Source of the DNA: an uncultured Myxococcales bacterium
GTDB taxonomy: Bacteria; Myxococcota_A; Bradymonadia; UBA7976; VGTA01
Assembly (NCBI GenBank): GCA_937146725.1
Contig: CAKZRU010000097.1
Coordinates: 22,106 to 86,105 of the forward strand
Length of the DNA stretch: 64,000 bases
Direction of reading: 5' to 3'
Below, one piece after another: positions 26,844 to 36,606 of the stretch. The notes below the pieces were generated by a model. The model worked only from the letters and a program-made list of their open reading frames with translations, was not told where the DNA came from and searched no databases. Position 1 is the stretch's first letter. Every line of letters begins with the position of its first letter. Both the position numbers and the translations under genes were made by a program.

Positions 26844-26881
26844 GTTTAACCTCTCTGTTTAAACTCCCTGTTTAAACTCTC
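26843..26881 (-). repeat. Three 13-bp tandem repeats filling an intergenic junction and carrying the ribosome site
   Basis: Plus-strand units TGTTTAACCTCTC, TGTTTAAACTCCC and TGTTTAAACTCTC are contiguous from 26843 to 26881. They begin inside the start codon of the CBM9-like gene and end inside the stop codon of the sigma-54 activator. Read on the minus strand, each unit holds a GAGAGG or GGGAG core, so the Shine-Dalgarno is repeated three times. Confidence 0.85.
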
Positions 26882-28274
26882 ATTGGGGAGTAATGTCATA
26901 TTTTTTCATCAAACGATATACATGCCTACGATCAATACCTGCATCTCGAGAAACTGCACTAATATTATTTTGGTGTTTTTGTAAAAGTTGTACCAAGTAG
27001 TCGCGTTCAAAGGACTCAATAATCAGCTCTTTGGCCTCTTTCAGTGAGCAACTATCTGGAATTTTAGGTTGTGGGATATGATGTTCGCTAATGCTTAGCT
27101 CATCAAAATCTTGCTGATTCAGTTGATCTACTAAATCTGCCGAATGAATCATTTCTCGATCAGCAAAGGTATAAGCTCTTTCAATCACATTGCGTAGCTC
27201 TCTGACATTACCCGGCCAAGACCAAGATTCTAATTGGTGAAATGCATTCGGCGTAAGACCTTTGATAAACTTAAATCCCTCATTTTGCTGATTTAAGCGC
27301 TCTACAAAGTGCTTGGCAATAAGGGTCACATCACCTCGACGATCTTTTAGAGGTGGAAGAATCAGCTGAACTTTAGCTAGACGATAAAAAAGGTCCTGCC
27401 TAAACTCACCTGCTTTGACCATTGAAGCTAGGTCTCTATTGGTGGCCGAGATCACTCGCACATCTACTCTTTTACTCGACTCACTACCGACCTTACGGAT
27501 CACGCCACTTTCAAGAGCTCGCAATAATTTGGGTTGTAGCTTGGTGGGTAATTCACCAAGCTCATCAAGAAATATCGTTCCCCCATCAGCCTGTTCAAAA
27601 AGACCGGCATGGCTTCTGACTGCCCCAGAAAAAGCGCCCTTTTCATGACCAAATAGCTCTGATTCAATCAAATGTTCCGGAACAGCTGAACAATCAAAAA
27701 CAACTAAGGGATTTTGGGCACGACGAGACAGCTGATGAATCGCTTGCGCTGCTAATTCTTTACCTGTGCCCGTTTCTCCTTGTATCACTACCGAAAGATC
27801 GCTTGGCGCTAATTTTTGAATCAAAGTATAAGCATTACGCATTTGTCTTGATGCGCCAATTAACGGACCAAGTCGACTTAGGGCACTTTCTTCAACACTG
27901 ATCTCCTCGACTTCTGGTAAAAAACTTAAAGTGGTATTACCAATCTGAAATTCGACATCAGGCGTAAGATAAACATCCCTAATTCTTAAATCGCCAACAT
28001 AGGTTCCATTTGTTGATCCTTGGTCCACTAAGCGATAGCCTTCTTGATCTCTATGGATCTCGCAGTGAAAGCGACTTACTGTTCCATCATCTACTTGAAT
28101 ATCACAGCGTGGATGTGCACCAATGCGAATCAAGTCCTTGGAAAACTTGAAATCTTTAGTTTTTTGGGGCGAAACACCTTTGAGTATTTTTATTTGGCAG
28201 GTTTCTACCTTCAGTGTTTCTTTGAGAAGATCAAAAGCAACAGCATGAGTCATAGAGTCTTTGCTTAGTGCCAT
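26880..28274 (-). CDS. FHA-domain sigma-54-dependent transcriptional activator
   Basis: 464 residues. An N-terminal FHA domain (about 32-125) has FSKDLIRIGAHPRCDIQVDD, VSRFHCEIHR and DQGSTNGTYV, the phosphothreonine-binding pattern. The central AAA+ domain has Walker A GETGTGKE, the sigma-54 loop GAFSGA (variant of GAFTGA), and Walker B TIFLDELGEL. The C-terminal Fis-type HTH lies in NNISAVSRDAGIDRRHVYRLMKKY. No receiver domain is present. FHA-sigma-54 proteins are common in Myxococcota and respond to Ser/Thr kinase signalling, so it may be driven by the STPK at 12 kb or another kinase. It follows the hybrid kinase by 20 bp. Confidence 0.93.
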   Translation of the reverse strand: MALSKDSMTHAVAFDLLKETLKVETCQIKILKGVSPQKTKDFKFSKDLIRIGAHPRCDIQVDDGTVSRFHCEIHRDQEGYRLVDQGSTNGTYVGDLRIRDVYLTPDVEFQIGNTTLSFLPEVEEISVEESALSRLGPLIGASRQMRNAYTLIQKLAPSDLSVVIQGETGTGKELAAQAIHQLSRRAQNPLVVFDCSAVPEHLIESELFGHEKGAFSGAVRSHAGLFEQADGGTIFLDELGELPTKLQPKLLRALESGVIRKVGSESSKRVDVRVISATNRDLASMVKAGEFRQDLFYRLAKVQLILPPLKDRRGDVTLIAKHFVERLNQQNEGFKFIKGLTPNAFHQLESWSWPGNVRELRNVIERAYTFADREMIHSADLVDQLNQQDFDELSISEHHIPQPKIPDSCSLKEAKELIIESFERDYLVQLLQKHQNNISAVSRDAGIDRRHVYRLMKKYDITPQ

Positions 28275-28294
28275 GAGTCACTCACTTTCTTAAA

Positions 28295-30412
28295 CTATGA
28301 ACCGATTGTATCTTTAATCTTTTTGTATAATGCTCGTAAGCTTACCGGCTTAGTAAAATATTCATCCATACCGGCACTGATACATCTTTCACGATCTCCG
28401 GGCATGGCTAAGGCGGTTAAGGCAAAGATTGGAATCATTGCAACATTTGGATCATCTTTGATGTGCTTAGTCGCTTCAATTCCATCCATATGTGGCATTT
28501 GAATATCCATTAAAATAAGCTGTGGCCGATGAGCTCTTGCAGCCTGAACCGCTTGATATCCATCCTCAGCGGTAAGAATTTGATAGCCTTTGCGCCCAAG
28601 ATAATCACTCACAAGTTGTATGTTTGAAAGATTATCATCTACAATCAATATTGAAGTCGTAGAGGTTGCCGACTTAGGATCAAGTTGATCACTTTTCATA
28701 CTTGGTGCTACCTCGTTTATCTGAGAATTTGATTGAGGGTGATGTTCATTTGCCGAGATCACTAAAGCTTTTCTTGGCAGCGGACTAAGTTGAGTGCTCA
28801 AGCTTTCAGTCTCTTTATCTAGCATAATAGGATCTTGCTTCATATCTTGGATCAGATAAGAAATAGAACGAATCGTCGCTTCCAAGGCCCGTCTCGAAAA
28901 TGGTTTTTGCAAGTATCCTTGAATTAAATCATTTTCGGTTCTTCGCTCATCTTGAGGCAAGACTGAACAAACAATGACAGGAATGGAAGCAAGTTGCCGA
29001 GTGCTCTTGAGCTTTTTCAAGATATCCCAACCGGATGACTCGGGTAAGAATAAGTCTAAGATGATGACATCAGGAGATTGACTTTCAGCCAAAGCCAATG
29101 CATCACTTCCCCGCTTATCCCAAATGACTTCAGTATCGGTTTCATCAAGGTAACGCTTTATGCGATCACCATCAATAGTACTGTCCTCTATGAGTAAAAC
29201 ACTTTTGAGATCAGCTAAAGCAAGCGTTTCACTTGTATCTTCTGGCACCTGCTGCTGTTCAGCGAGCCACGGAAAATCAAGATGAAACTTACTGCCTTGT
29301 CCCCAGACGCTTTCAACACTCACTTCTCCACCATGTAACTTCATGACTTGAGATACGATTGATAAGCCAAGCCCAGTTCCTTCATAGGCTCTTGCCAAAG
29401 AAGTATCCAACTGGACGAAGTTTTGAAAAAGTCTAGGTAAGTCTTGTTCCTTAATCCCAATCCCTTCATCCCATACACTCACCCGTAAGTACCCAACCTT
29501 TGGTGATACACCTACTGTAATCCCAACTTTGTTGTTAGGAGTAGTAAACTTAACCGCATTGCTGATTAAGTTCATCAGGACTTGTTTAAACCAGCGTTCA
29601 TCGGCATTGAGCAAGTATACACCTTCAATGCTTACATTCACCGAAAGCGACTTCTTTTGCATCTCACCACGAAAGATTTGTAGGGCCTCAAAACAACAAG
29701 CCTCAACATCTATATCTTTTAGACTTAAGCTAATACCACCAGCGCGTAATTTGGATAGATTCAAAATATCAGAAATCACCGAAAGTAAATGATGCCCATT
29801 GGAAAAAACCTGCCGAATCGGTTGATGTTGATCATGGTCTAATGGGCCATAAACGCCTTCTAAGAGCGCTTCACAAAGCCCCATAATTGCATTTAGTGGG
29901 GTTCGTAATTCATGTGACATTGAGGCAAGAAATTCTTCTTTAGCTTGGGCACTCTTAGCCAATTCCGTGTTCATCGACTCAATTTTGGTGAACGTCTCAC
30001 TGAGTTCTTCTACTTTGGCTTTATACTTTTTATGTGCCTCAGCATCCTTTAGATTTTTACCCGTAACAATAAAGCTAATATTTTCGTTGGGTTCAGTTAA
30101 TTTCTTGACAATAAACTTAGTTAAGAAACTCTCTGGTTCAGCATTTGAGGACTCACTCTTTTGTAGATCCCCCTCTACATTCAAATAGCCCTCTACACTA
30201 TGAGCATCTTGATTCTTTAGGGTCTCCCACACATTGGTCCACATTTCTCCATTTGCCAAAGTTATAACAGCATGAATGGATTGGCCGAGTAAACTTTTAG
30301 AATCATGGTTACTGTACTCGATTTGATGGTCGCTATTTAGCCATAAAACGGTTTCTTCTATTTGACCCAAAGAGTGATGATATAATTCAGAAATGTGGCT
30401 TTTTAGATTCAT
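28295..30412 (-). CDS. Cytoplasmic hybrid histidine kinase with two receiver domains
   Basis: 705 residues, no TM helix. An N-terminal PAS-like region (about 15-110) leads into a coiled coil (130-165). HisKA follows with the phosphoacceptor His in SMSHELRTPLNA. HATPase motifs are QVLMNLISNAVKFT, WDEGIGIKEQD and GTGLGLSIV. The first receiver has VIILDLFLPESSGWD. After a ~60-residue linker comes a second receiver with ILIVDDNLSN and LILMDIQMPHMDG. Both receivers keep the phosphorylatable Asp. This is typical of phosphorelay components in deltaproteobacteria. It lies 20 bp upstream of the FHA sigma-54 activator, which itself has no receiver, so the link between the two is indirect. Confidence 0.93.
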   Translation of the reverse strand: MNLKSHISELYHHSLGQIEETVLWLNSDHQIEYSNHDSKSLLGQSIHAVITLANGEMWTNVWETLKNQDAHSVEGYLNVEGDLQKSESSNAEPESFLTKFIVKKLTEPNENISFIVTGKNLKDAEAHKKYKAKVEELSETFTKIESMNTELAKSAQAKEEFLASMSHELRTPLNAIMGLCEALLEGVYGPLDHDQHQPIRQVFSNGHHLLSVISDILNLSKLRAGGISLSLKDIDVEACCFEALQIFRGEMQKKSLSVNVSIEGVYLLNADERWFKQVLMNLISNAVKFTTPNNKVGITVGVSPKVGYLRVSVWDEGIGIKEQDLPRLFQNFVQLDTSLARAYEGTGLGLSIVSQVMKLHGGEVSVESVWGQGSKFHLDFPWLAEQQQVPEDTSETLALADLKSVLLIEDSTIDGDRIKRYLDETDTEVIWDKRGSDALALAESQSPDVIILDLFLPESSGWDILKKLKSTRQLASIPVIVCSVLPQDERRTENDLIQGYLQKPFSRRALEATIRSISYLIQDMKQDPIMLDKETESLSTQLSPLPRKALVISANEHHPQSNSQINEVAPSMKSDQLDPKSATSTTSILIVDDNLSNIQLVSDYLGRKGYQILTAEDGYQAVQAARAHRPQLILMDIQMPHMDGIEATKHIKDDPNVAMIPIFALTALAMPGDRERCISAGMDEYFTKPVSLRALYKKIKDTIGS

Positions 30413-30610
30413 TGTCTCATTTTCTGTTGATCACATTGATAATTATGAACTGAGATCTTCGCCTTGGAGATGACCATAAAGAAAGATGATCGTATAATAT
30501 CCTTGATCAATCATTGAGTTTGAACAAGTTATAAAAGATGATTTACCTTACTAGAAATCCACAAGATAATAAAGTCCTCTCATACAGGTTCGCTTTGAAT
30601 TGAAAAAAAG

Positions 30611-31975
30611 ATGCTTAAGCCATTCAAGAAACTACTTCTAATCTCACTATTTATTGCTCTAAGTGCCTTATCAACAAAGTCACATGCAAGGCCAAAGTTA
30701 TGGCGAGCCACTTGGTGGTCGGATCCTGCAACAACCATTGCGATTGCTTGGTATCAACCTGAAAAGGGGTCTGCTCGTTTAAGCTATGGAGAAAGGCAAA
30801 GTGAAAACTCAAAAACAACAGAGAATAACTATCCTTATCATCTCACGGTTAATACCCCCGAAAAAGGAAAAACATATTGGGCTCAATTAAGCGGTTTAAA
30901 GCCCGATACAGAATACAGTTTTCAAGTTGAAACCAGCGAGGGTCTTTCGCGTGAACTTTGGTTTAAAACCATGCCAAAAGAGGCTCAGAAATTAAAAATT
31001 ATTGCTGGTGGAGATTCACGAAATCATCGGAAAATCCGTAAAGCTGCGAATAAAACTGTGGCTGAAATCCAACCAGATTTTGTTCTTTTTGGTGGAGACT
31101 TTACAGCATCAGACTCCAAAAAACAGTGGATTAAATGGTTTGAGGATTGGCAATTGAGTATTGCTGATCACGGTCGCTTAATTCCTTTGATTCCTGCTCG
31201 GGGTAACCATGATTCTGAAAAACGCTTAGGGCGGGCATGGGGTAGAGCACATCCACGATTTTATCATGGGCTTAGTTTTGCCGGAAACCTACTAAGAGTC
31301 TATACACTTAACTCAGAAAGACCGGCGGGGGGTGATCAAAAAGCTTGGTTGATCAATGATCTTGAACAGCATTCATCTAGTATTCTGAAGTTTGCGCATT
31401 ATCACAAACCGATGAGGCCTCATGTAAGGGGGAAATCCGAAGGACAAGATGAATATTTAAATTGGGCATCTTTATTTGCCAAATATAAAGTCGATTTAGC
31501 CATTGAATGCGATTCTCATCTAATGAAAATGACTAAACCTCTTTGGCCAAGTCAAGATGGTCAAGATGGTTTTGAAGCTGTATACAGAGGAACTGTTTAC
31601 ATTGGAGAAGGCGGCTGGGGTGCACCATTAAGGTCGGTCAATGATACCAAGTCATGGACACAGTTTTTTGGTCGAATAAATCATTTCTTTTTTATAGAGA
31701 TTGAGAAAAATGGAATCTATAGAGTCAGCCCGATTGCAATTTCCGCCGTTCCCAAAGATGCTCAAACTCAGCAAAACGAAGTATTAGATATTGCGCCAGG
31801 TGTTAAGTTACCCATTGAACTTCAAGGCTTAAGTACAGCAACGCCTCTAAAAGTTCCACAGCAAGACATTAACTTTATCTTACAAAAAGCCCAAAATGGA
31901 CTTGAATACGGTTATTCTCCACTGCTTTTGACGCCTTTAAACACGGTGCTCAAACCAAGCTCCGAAAGCAAGTAA
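30611..31975 (+). CDS. Secreted purple-acid-phosphatase-like metallophosphoesterase
   Basis: 454 residues with signal peptide (core LLLISLFIALSALS, cleavage after SHA). An N-terminal Fn3-like purple acid phosphatase domain (about 27-125, with AQLSGLKPDTEYSFQVETSEG) precedes the metal-binding phosphoesterase core. Visible ligands: GGDSRNHR, FGGDFTASD, ARGNHDSE, FAHYHKPMRP and ECDSHLMKM. The order GDxx, GDxx, GNHD/E, H, and H fits the family with one changed spacing in the last motif. Substrate unknown, likely periplasmic phosphomonoester release. A 198-bp divergent spacer separates it from the histidine kinase. The next gene starts 11 bp after its stop, so a two- or three-gene transcript is likely. 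Confidence 0.88.
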   Translation: MLKPFKKLLLISLFIALSALSTKSHARPKLWRATWWSDPATTIAIAWYQPEKGSARLSYGERQSENSKTTENNYPYHLTVNTPEKGKTYWAQLSGLKPDTEYSFQVETSEGLSRELWFKTMPKEAQKLKIIAGGDSRNHRKIRKAANKTVAEIQPDFVLFGGDFTASDSKKQWIKWFEDWQLSIADHGRLIPLIPARGNHDSEKRLGRAWGRAHPRFYHGLSFAGNLLRVYTLNSERPAGGDQKAWLINDLEQHSSSILKFAHYHKPMRPHVRGKSEGQDEYLNWASLFAKYKVDLAIECDSHLMKMTKPLWPSQDGQDGFEAVYRGTVYIGEGGWGAPLRSVNDTKSWTQFFGRINHFFFIEIEKNGIYRVSPIAISAVPKDAQTQQNEVLDIAPGVKLPIELQGLSTATPLKVPQQDINFILQKAQNGLEYGYSPLLLTPLNTVLKPSSESK

Positions 31976-31986
31976 TCAAGTCTATC

Positions 31987-34206
31987 ATGGCCAAAGATCA
32001 TAAGGTAATTTTAGATTTATGGGATGATGAACCCTTAAATCATCATCAAGTCTCTAATTCGCGCTCTAATCCTATGTTTAATCCACAGCCTTTTGATCAT
32101 GAGTCACTTCCAAAGTCTTCTTCGCCAATTACACATCCTGTAAGCCAAGAGTTTATCTCAAAAGATCAAGAACGCTTGACCTTTTCTAACTCTTTAACAC
32201 GTTCAGAGCAACCAACTCCGGTCATGCCGGCCGCTTTCGCACCAAAGCTGAGTCAACCTACCATTTCCCCCAAAGTTGCGAAAAGGCAGGAACATGATAC
32301 AATTCCTATGCAAATTGAGAACGCAGAGAATGAACAATCAGCTGTTCTGAACTCTACTCAAAACACACATAAAGAAGCTTTGCTGGCAGAGCGTTCTATG
32401 CCTTCAACAAAACCAGCGCCTATAAATGTAGATGACCACTCTTTACTTAATGAACAAGTGATCAATCAAGAGCAAGAATCATGGTTACCGCTGTCGATGT
32501 CACCTGAAGAAACAAATGAGCTTAGTTCTAACTCTCCACAACTAAACGCATATCAATATGACCTCGATTCAATGGCTGACTCAAGTCACAGTCTGCAAGA
32601 TCTCATGAATAGTGATTGGCAAGAAGAACTCAAACATCGACATCAACGATCTGATTACTCAAGATTAAAAAATGCTTATGAAGCTTCCAAAGCACCTAAT
32701 ACATCTTTTGAACTCGAGCAATTCGGGCTCGAACAAGTGATCAATGAGTCTAACCATGAGAATTCAGAAGATCATGTTAAGGATTTTGCAAGCAAGATAG
32801 AGAGTAAAGCAGAGAGTAAAGTAGAGAGTAAAGCAGAGAGTAAAGCAGAGAGTAAAGCAGGCAATATAGAAGAATTACCTTCGGCTCAAACCTTGCTCGC
32901 TGAACTCTTTCCAAGTAAACAACCTATTCAAATGGAAATGGATCATATTGAGGTAGAAAATGCACTTGAGTCTGCACTTGAGTCTGCACTTGAGAATGCC
33001 CTTGAGAATGAACTTGAGGATGAACTTGAAGATCTACCCACTGAACCTCCCAAGCAAGAACAGCCTAGCCCATATACTTACAATCAATCAGCATATATTG
33101 AGCCTTTAAGCTTTACGATTCCACCTCAATCTCAAGCAGTCAATCTTGCTTTTGATCGCTATGAAGCCGAGAAATACAATATTTCATCACCAAACACACC
33201 ATTAGTACAAACTAAGGATAAAAAGACAGATCAAGTCATAGAACAAACTGTAGGTCTGCATAAAAACTTAGATGAAAGTCGCTATAAAAATGTAACAAGC
33301 AAGAGTTCAAGTAATGCCTATCAAGCTCTAAGAGCCCATAAAACGCTTCCCAATTCCTCTAAAACTATTCTTAAAGCTGAAGACTTAAGCCCAGCTAATC
33401 TTCATCAGTTTCAGCCAAGTACTGTTCTTTCTGAAAGTTCTTTAAATCGAAGAAAGAAATTGTCTCGAGTCTTAATTCAAGGGGTTGAAAGATATGCAAC
33501 TGGTCAAATCAGTTTTGCACCACTTACCGGAATTGCTACCTTACCTTTTGTCAAGATTCAGCCTATTCAGATTGCGCTAAGCTCTGAATCACTGAATACT
33601 CAGTTGGCTCATATCAGTGAAGCTGATCACCAATTATTAAAGAACACTGCCATGGATGTAACCCTTTCATCTCCAGTTGATGAACAGAATCTAGAAGATA
33701 CTAAGCAAGAACATCAAAATATAGACAGTGAACATAAAGAATTTTTGGCAACAGTAGAGTTTCAAACTTTACTCTCTGGTTCAAGTTCCGTGAAAGCCCC
33801 TCAAAATAATCAGATCATCGAGAAAGATTCTCAAAAACAAGGCTGGGATCTTGAACAACATTTAAATCCAAAACAAAAGGAAACTTCTTTGTCAAATGGA
33901 AGAAAGCAGCGAAAAGCTCCTCCAAGACTTATTCAAGCGTTAGAATCGGCTGAGGTAAGCAAGCCAAGTGAGCACAGAGAAACTGAAGTTCATTTTGTAG
34001 ATGCTGCTACAATGTCGGATGATGATATATCTATTGCAGCAACTAAAGATACTGACCAAGTTATGAATCCAAATAAAACGCCGGAACCTAAAGCAACACC
34101 CTCCTCCTCACCTACAAGCTCTAACTCGTCCGTCAAGCCAAGCTCACCAAGACCCTCAGGGCATCCTTCGGTTAAAGTTAGGTTATGGGGACTAAAACAA
34201 CCATAA
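31987..34206 (+). CDS. Large acidic, disordered cytoplasmic protein with tetrapeptide repeats
   Basis: 739 residues, family unknown. No signal peptide and no TM helix are seen. The sequence is Ser/Gln/Glu/Asn/Pro rich and probably largely disordered. Two internal arrays of 12-bp units encode ESKA-type (residues about 272-291) and LEsA/LENE-type (about 323-349) tetrapeptides. A structured piece may lie near 490-545 (LNRRKKLSRVLIQGVERYATGQISFAPLTG), where hydrophobic and charged residues alternate. N-terminus MAKDHKVILDLWDDE is short and acidic. Neighbours are a secreted phosphatase and a TPR lipoprotein (51 bp after). Role unknown; a scaffold is a guess. Confidence 0.6.
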   Translation: MAKDHKVILDLWDDEPLNHHQVSNSRSNPMFNPQPFDHESLPKSSSPITHPVSQEFISKDQERLTFSNSLTRSEQPTPVMPAAFAPKLSQPTISPKVAKRQEHDTIPMQIENAENEQSAVLNSTQNTHKEALLAERSMPSTKPAPINVDDHSLLNEQVINQEQESWLPLSMSPEETNELSSNSPQLNAYQYDLDSMADSSHSLQDLMNSDWQEELKHRHQRSDYSRLKNAYEASKAPNTSFELEQFGLEQVINESNHENSEDHVKDFASKIESKAESKVESKAESKAESKAGNIEELPSAQTLLAELFPSKQPIQMEMDHIEVENALESALESALENALENELEDELEDLPTEPPKQEQPSPYTYNQSAYIEPLSFTIPPQSQAVNLAFDRYEAEKYNISSPNTPLVQTKDKKTDQVIEQTVGLHKNLDESRYKNVTSKSSSNAYQALRAHKTLPNSSKTILKAEDLSPANLHQFQPSTVLSESSLNRRKKLSRVLIQGVERYATGQISFAPLTGIATLPFVKIQPIQIALSSESLNTQLAHISEADHQLLKNTAMDVTLSSPVDEQNLEDTKQEHQNIDSEHKEFLATVEFQTLLSGSSSVKAPQNNQIIEKDSQKQGWDLEQHLNPKQKETSLSNGRKQRKAPPRLIQALESAEVSKPSEHRETEVHFVDAATMSDDDISIAATKDTDQVMNPNKTPEPKATPSSSPTSSNSSVKPSSPRPSGHPSVKVRLWGLKQP
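32800..32859 (+). repeat. Five 12-bp tandem units (ESKA)
   Basis: Unit GAGAGTAAAGCA, with one T variant (GAGAGTAAAGTA, ESKV) at 32812. Frame-neutral. Confidence 0.9.
32953..33033 (+). repeat. 12-bp tandem units (LESA, LENE, LEDE)
   Basis: Units CTTGAGTCTGCA (two), CTTGAGAATGCC, CTTGAGAATGAA and CTTGAGGATGAA, flanked by partial copies. The units drift from left to right. Confidence 0.85.
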
Positions 34207-34257
34207 CTTTTGGTTAAGACTAGTCACATACATAGGCGCATAAGTATAAGGAGTAAA

Positions 34258-35949
34258 GTGTTGAACAGTACAGGAAGACTTAAGGCTTACCCACTTAGTT
34301 TATCCATACTTGTATGTTGCCTAATCCTTAACGGTTGTGGATTAATGGTGGCTACAGATATAAATCGAGTTAAAGCTACAAGTCAAAATCAATCGGTAGA
34401 TGGTCATGGCAAAAGTCAAGAGCAATTACATATCAAGTTGAATCTTTATCTTGATTTAGCGACCCGACAGAATCTAGTTCAAGAACATTGGGATCGTCCA
34501 ATTCTCAATCATTTAGAAGCCCAAAGATACACTTTAAATAAACCCTCAACCAAAACTACCAATGAACAAAGCTTTATGCTGAGTTCTACTCTGTTAACAA
34601 ACGGCTTTCTGCTTCATTTAGAACATGAGCTTAACCAAGAGTTTAAAGCATTGGGGATTAAAGTGAGTTTAAACTCCTTGCAAGCATGGGAAAGTAGTTT
34701 AGATGGTAAAGCATTGAGTTTGGATCATCTTGCACACACCCTTAGATCAAAGCCAACTCCTACCTTTAATGTATCTCAAGATGCATCCACTCCCATGGTT
34801 CAAGAGATGCATATTGGCTTGACCTCAAGCCCATTACCATCTTTTGCCCAACTATCAGACTTACTTTGGGCTCGGGCAGGTGTTTCCGCGGTGATCGTTA
34901 ATCGGCCTCTATCCTATTATAAGACAAATGGCGAAACCAGAGAGTCAAAAACTGCAATAGAAACAGCTATAATTCGCCTTTTATTAAGAGGAATTGCCGA
35001 GTCCTTATATCTTGCTCCTGTTTGTGATGGAGGTTGGGGAGGCGCTAACCGAGATCAATTACTTGGCTTAAAAACTTTAGCTTTGGTGACACCTAATCAT
35101 CAAAACGTATCTCCTAGTCTACGCCGAGACCCTTATTTAAGAGGTGCTCCCCCACCTTCAAATGAAGAGTATAATGAAGCATCTTCACCAAGACCTTGGT
35201 CATTTAAAGCGTTAAGCTGGAGTCAGAGCTCAAAAGAGCTCTTTAAGCTACATGTTGGTCAAAGCTTAAAACAAAGTACGGTGCTGAGCACTCACTGCAA
35301 GCGCTTTGATTTGCTCAGCCTAAGTTGTAAACCTAATCCGGACAGCAAGTCACCTGTAGCAAACCACTTATCCAACATAATCAATCCTTTATTCAAGCAT
35401 GCAGGCGAAGTTTGTATGAGTCAGGAAAACTCACTGATTGCACAATACAACAAAGGCCATCTCAACTCAGCTTATTGGCAAGATTATCGCCAAAGTGCTA
35501 TTGGTCTGTTGAGTCTCAAGAAGCAAAAGTTCAAAAAAGCCTATTCTTTATGCCAAAAAGTGGCGAAACACCATCCACAGTTGGTGGCAAGCAAGTGTGC
35601 CGGACTCGCTGCTTTGGAATTAGGCGACTTTAGTTTGGCAAGTCTTTATTTAAGAGCTTACCTATCCAGCCATCCCGATGAAATTGATTCGCTTTCAGCA
35701 CTTGCTAAAAGTCTTGGTCACGAGGGTAAGGATAAAGAAGCTTTGGCCATCTTACAAAGATTATCCAAGCGCCCCAAGAAAGAACTAGGGGAAAAAGCTA
35801 ATCAAGTTTGGTTTAATTTAGGAATCGCTCACGCAAGGCTAGGCTTTGTTTCCAAAGCAAAACAAGCATGGTTAGAGCTTGAACTTAATTCAAGCGAGGC
35901 CCAAGAGGCCAAAAAACTTCTTGAACGCTTAGATGCACAGTCCCCCTAA
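34258..35949 (+). CDS. TPR-containing lipoprotein
   Basis: About 563 residues. I place the start at GTG 34258 (or the adjacent TTG at 34261) because AAGGAG ends 4-7 nt before; an upstream in-frame TTG at 34210 has no such site. The signal peptide core SILVCCLILNGC ends with a lipid-modified Cys. The first ~370 residues are of unknown fold, with a Cys in APVCDGGWGG. The last 170 form three to four TPR-like helical pairs, including FKKAYSLCQKVAKHHPQLVA, LGDFSLASLYLRAYLSSHP and GFVSKAKQAWLELELN. It probably assembles an envelope complex. It lies just downstream of the disordered 739-residue protein, likely in the same transcript. Confidence 0.7.
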   Translation: MLNSTGRLKAYPLSLSILVCCLILNGCGLMVATDINRVKATSQNQSVDGHGKSQEQLHIKLNLYLDLATRQNLVQEHWDRPILNHLEAQRYTLNKPSTKTTNEQSFMLSSTLLTNGFLLHLEHELNQEFKALGIKVSLNSLQAWESSLDGKALSLDHLAHTLRSKPTPTFNVSQDASTPMVQEMHIGLTSSPLPSFAQLSDLLWARAGVSAVIVNRPLSYYKTNGETRESKTAIETAIIRLLLRGIAESLYLAPVCDGGWGGANRDQLLGLKTLALVTPNHQNVSPSLRRDPYLRGAPPPSNEEYNEASSPRPWSFKALSWSQSSKELFKLHVGQSLKQSTVLSTHCKRFDLLSLSCKPNPDSKSPVANHLSNIINPLFKHAGEVCMSQENSLIAQYNKGHLNSAYWQDYRQSAIGLLSLKKQKFKKAYSLCQKVAKHHPQLVASKCAGLAALELGDFSLASLYLRAYLSSHPDEIDSLSALAKSLGHEGKDKEALAILQRLSKRPKKELGEKANQVWFNLGIAHARLGFVSKAKQAWLELELNSSEAQEAKKLLERLDAQSP

Positions 35950-36171
35950 ATGAAACCTCTTAAGGGAATAGTTGAATAAATAAAGATACTTACACCCAAA
36001 TCAAGGTTGGTCTAAGATTTAAGGGAAAGATATTTCACTTATCAATCTCTCGATCTCTAAGATTTATTTCATATTATTGCACCAAAGTCTTTGAAGCTTT
36101 TTCAACTAGACAGTACAGTGTAGCCAATTACATTTAGACCATCACCCGATGTTTCAGGAGTACCACTCGAT

Positions 36172-36606
36172 ATGTGTAAACCCCTTTCGATTCTAATGAT
36201 CATGACTCTGATCTTTCAAACCGGTTGCTACAACACTTACTCTGTCAGTATGGATGAGTTTAGGAAGATACAAGAAGCCGATGGTGCATCATTCAAAAAG
36301 ATTCAGACAGAAGACGGCCTTGAAATTACAGTGACCGAAAATTCAAGAGTTGGTGTAACCGATGTGAACGGACAATACTACTCAGTATCTCCATTTAACT
36401 TCACACTTAATAATATGCAGTTAGTTGCTCCAGATGATGATATCTTAATGCCTACTAAGGCGATTGAGCAAACAAATATCAAGTTAGTCAATCCTACAGA
36501 TACCGCCTTACTCATCGGTGGAGTAGCGCTCGCACTTGTGGGGACCGCCTTGGGTGTTATTCTGGCCACCCCCGACTGCACAGGTCAATTCTGTCAACAG
36601 CAATAA
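36172..36606 (+). CDS. Small lipoprotein with C-terminal TM-like segment
   Basis: 144 residues. The lipobox is FQTGC (Cys18). The mature part is short, polar and beta-like (LEITVTENSRVGVTDVNGQYYSVSPFNFTL). Near the C-terminus a glycine-rich hydrophobic stretch (about 113-134, ALLIGGVALALVGTALGVIL) could be a second membrane segment or an aggregation-prone helix. It ends in CQQQ after two Cys. An AGGAG lies 11 nt before the ATG. I do not recognise the family. It is separated on both sides by more than 200 bp and is probably transcribed alone. Confidence 0.65.
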   Translation: MCKPLSILMIMTLIFQTGCYNTYSVSMDEFRKIQEADGASFKKIQTEDGLEITVTENSRVGVTDVNGQYYSVSPFNFTLNNMQLVAPDDDILMPTKAIEQTNIKLVNPTDTALLIGGVALALVGTALGVILATPDCTGQFCQQQ

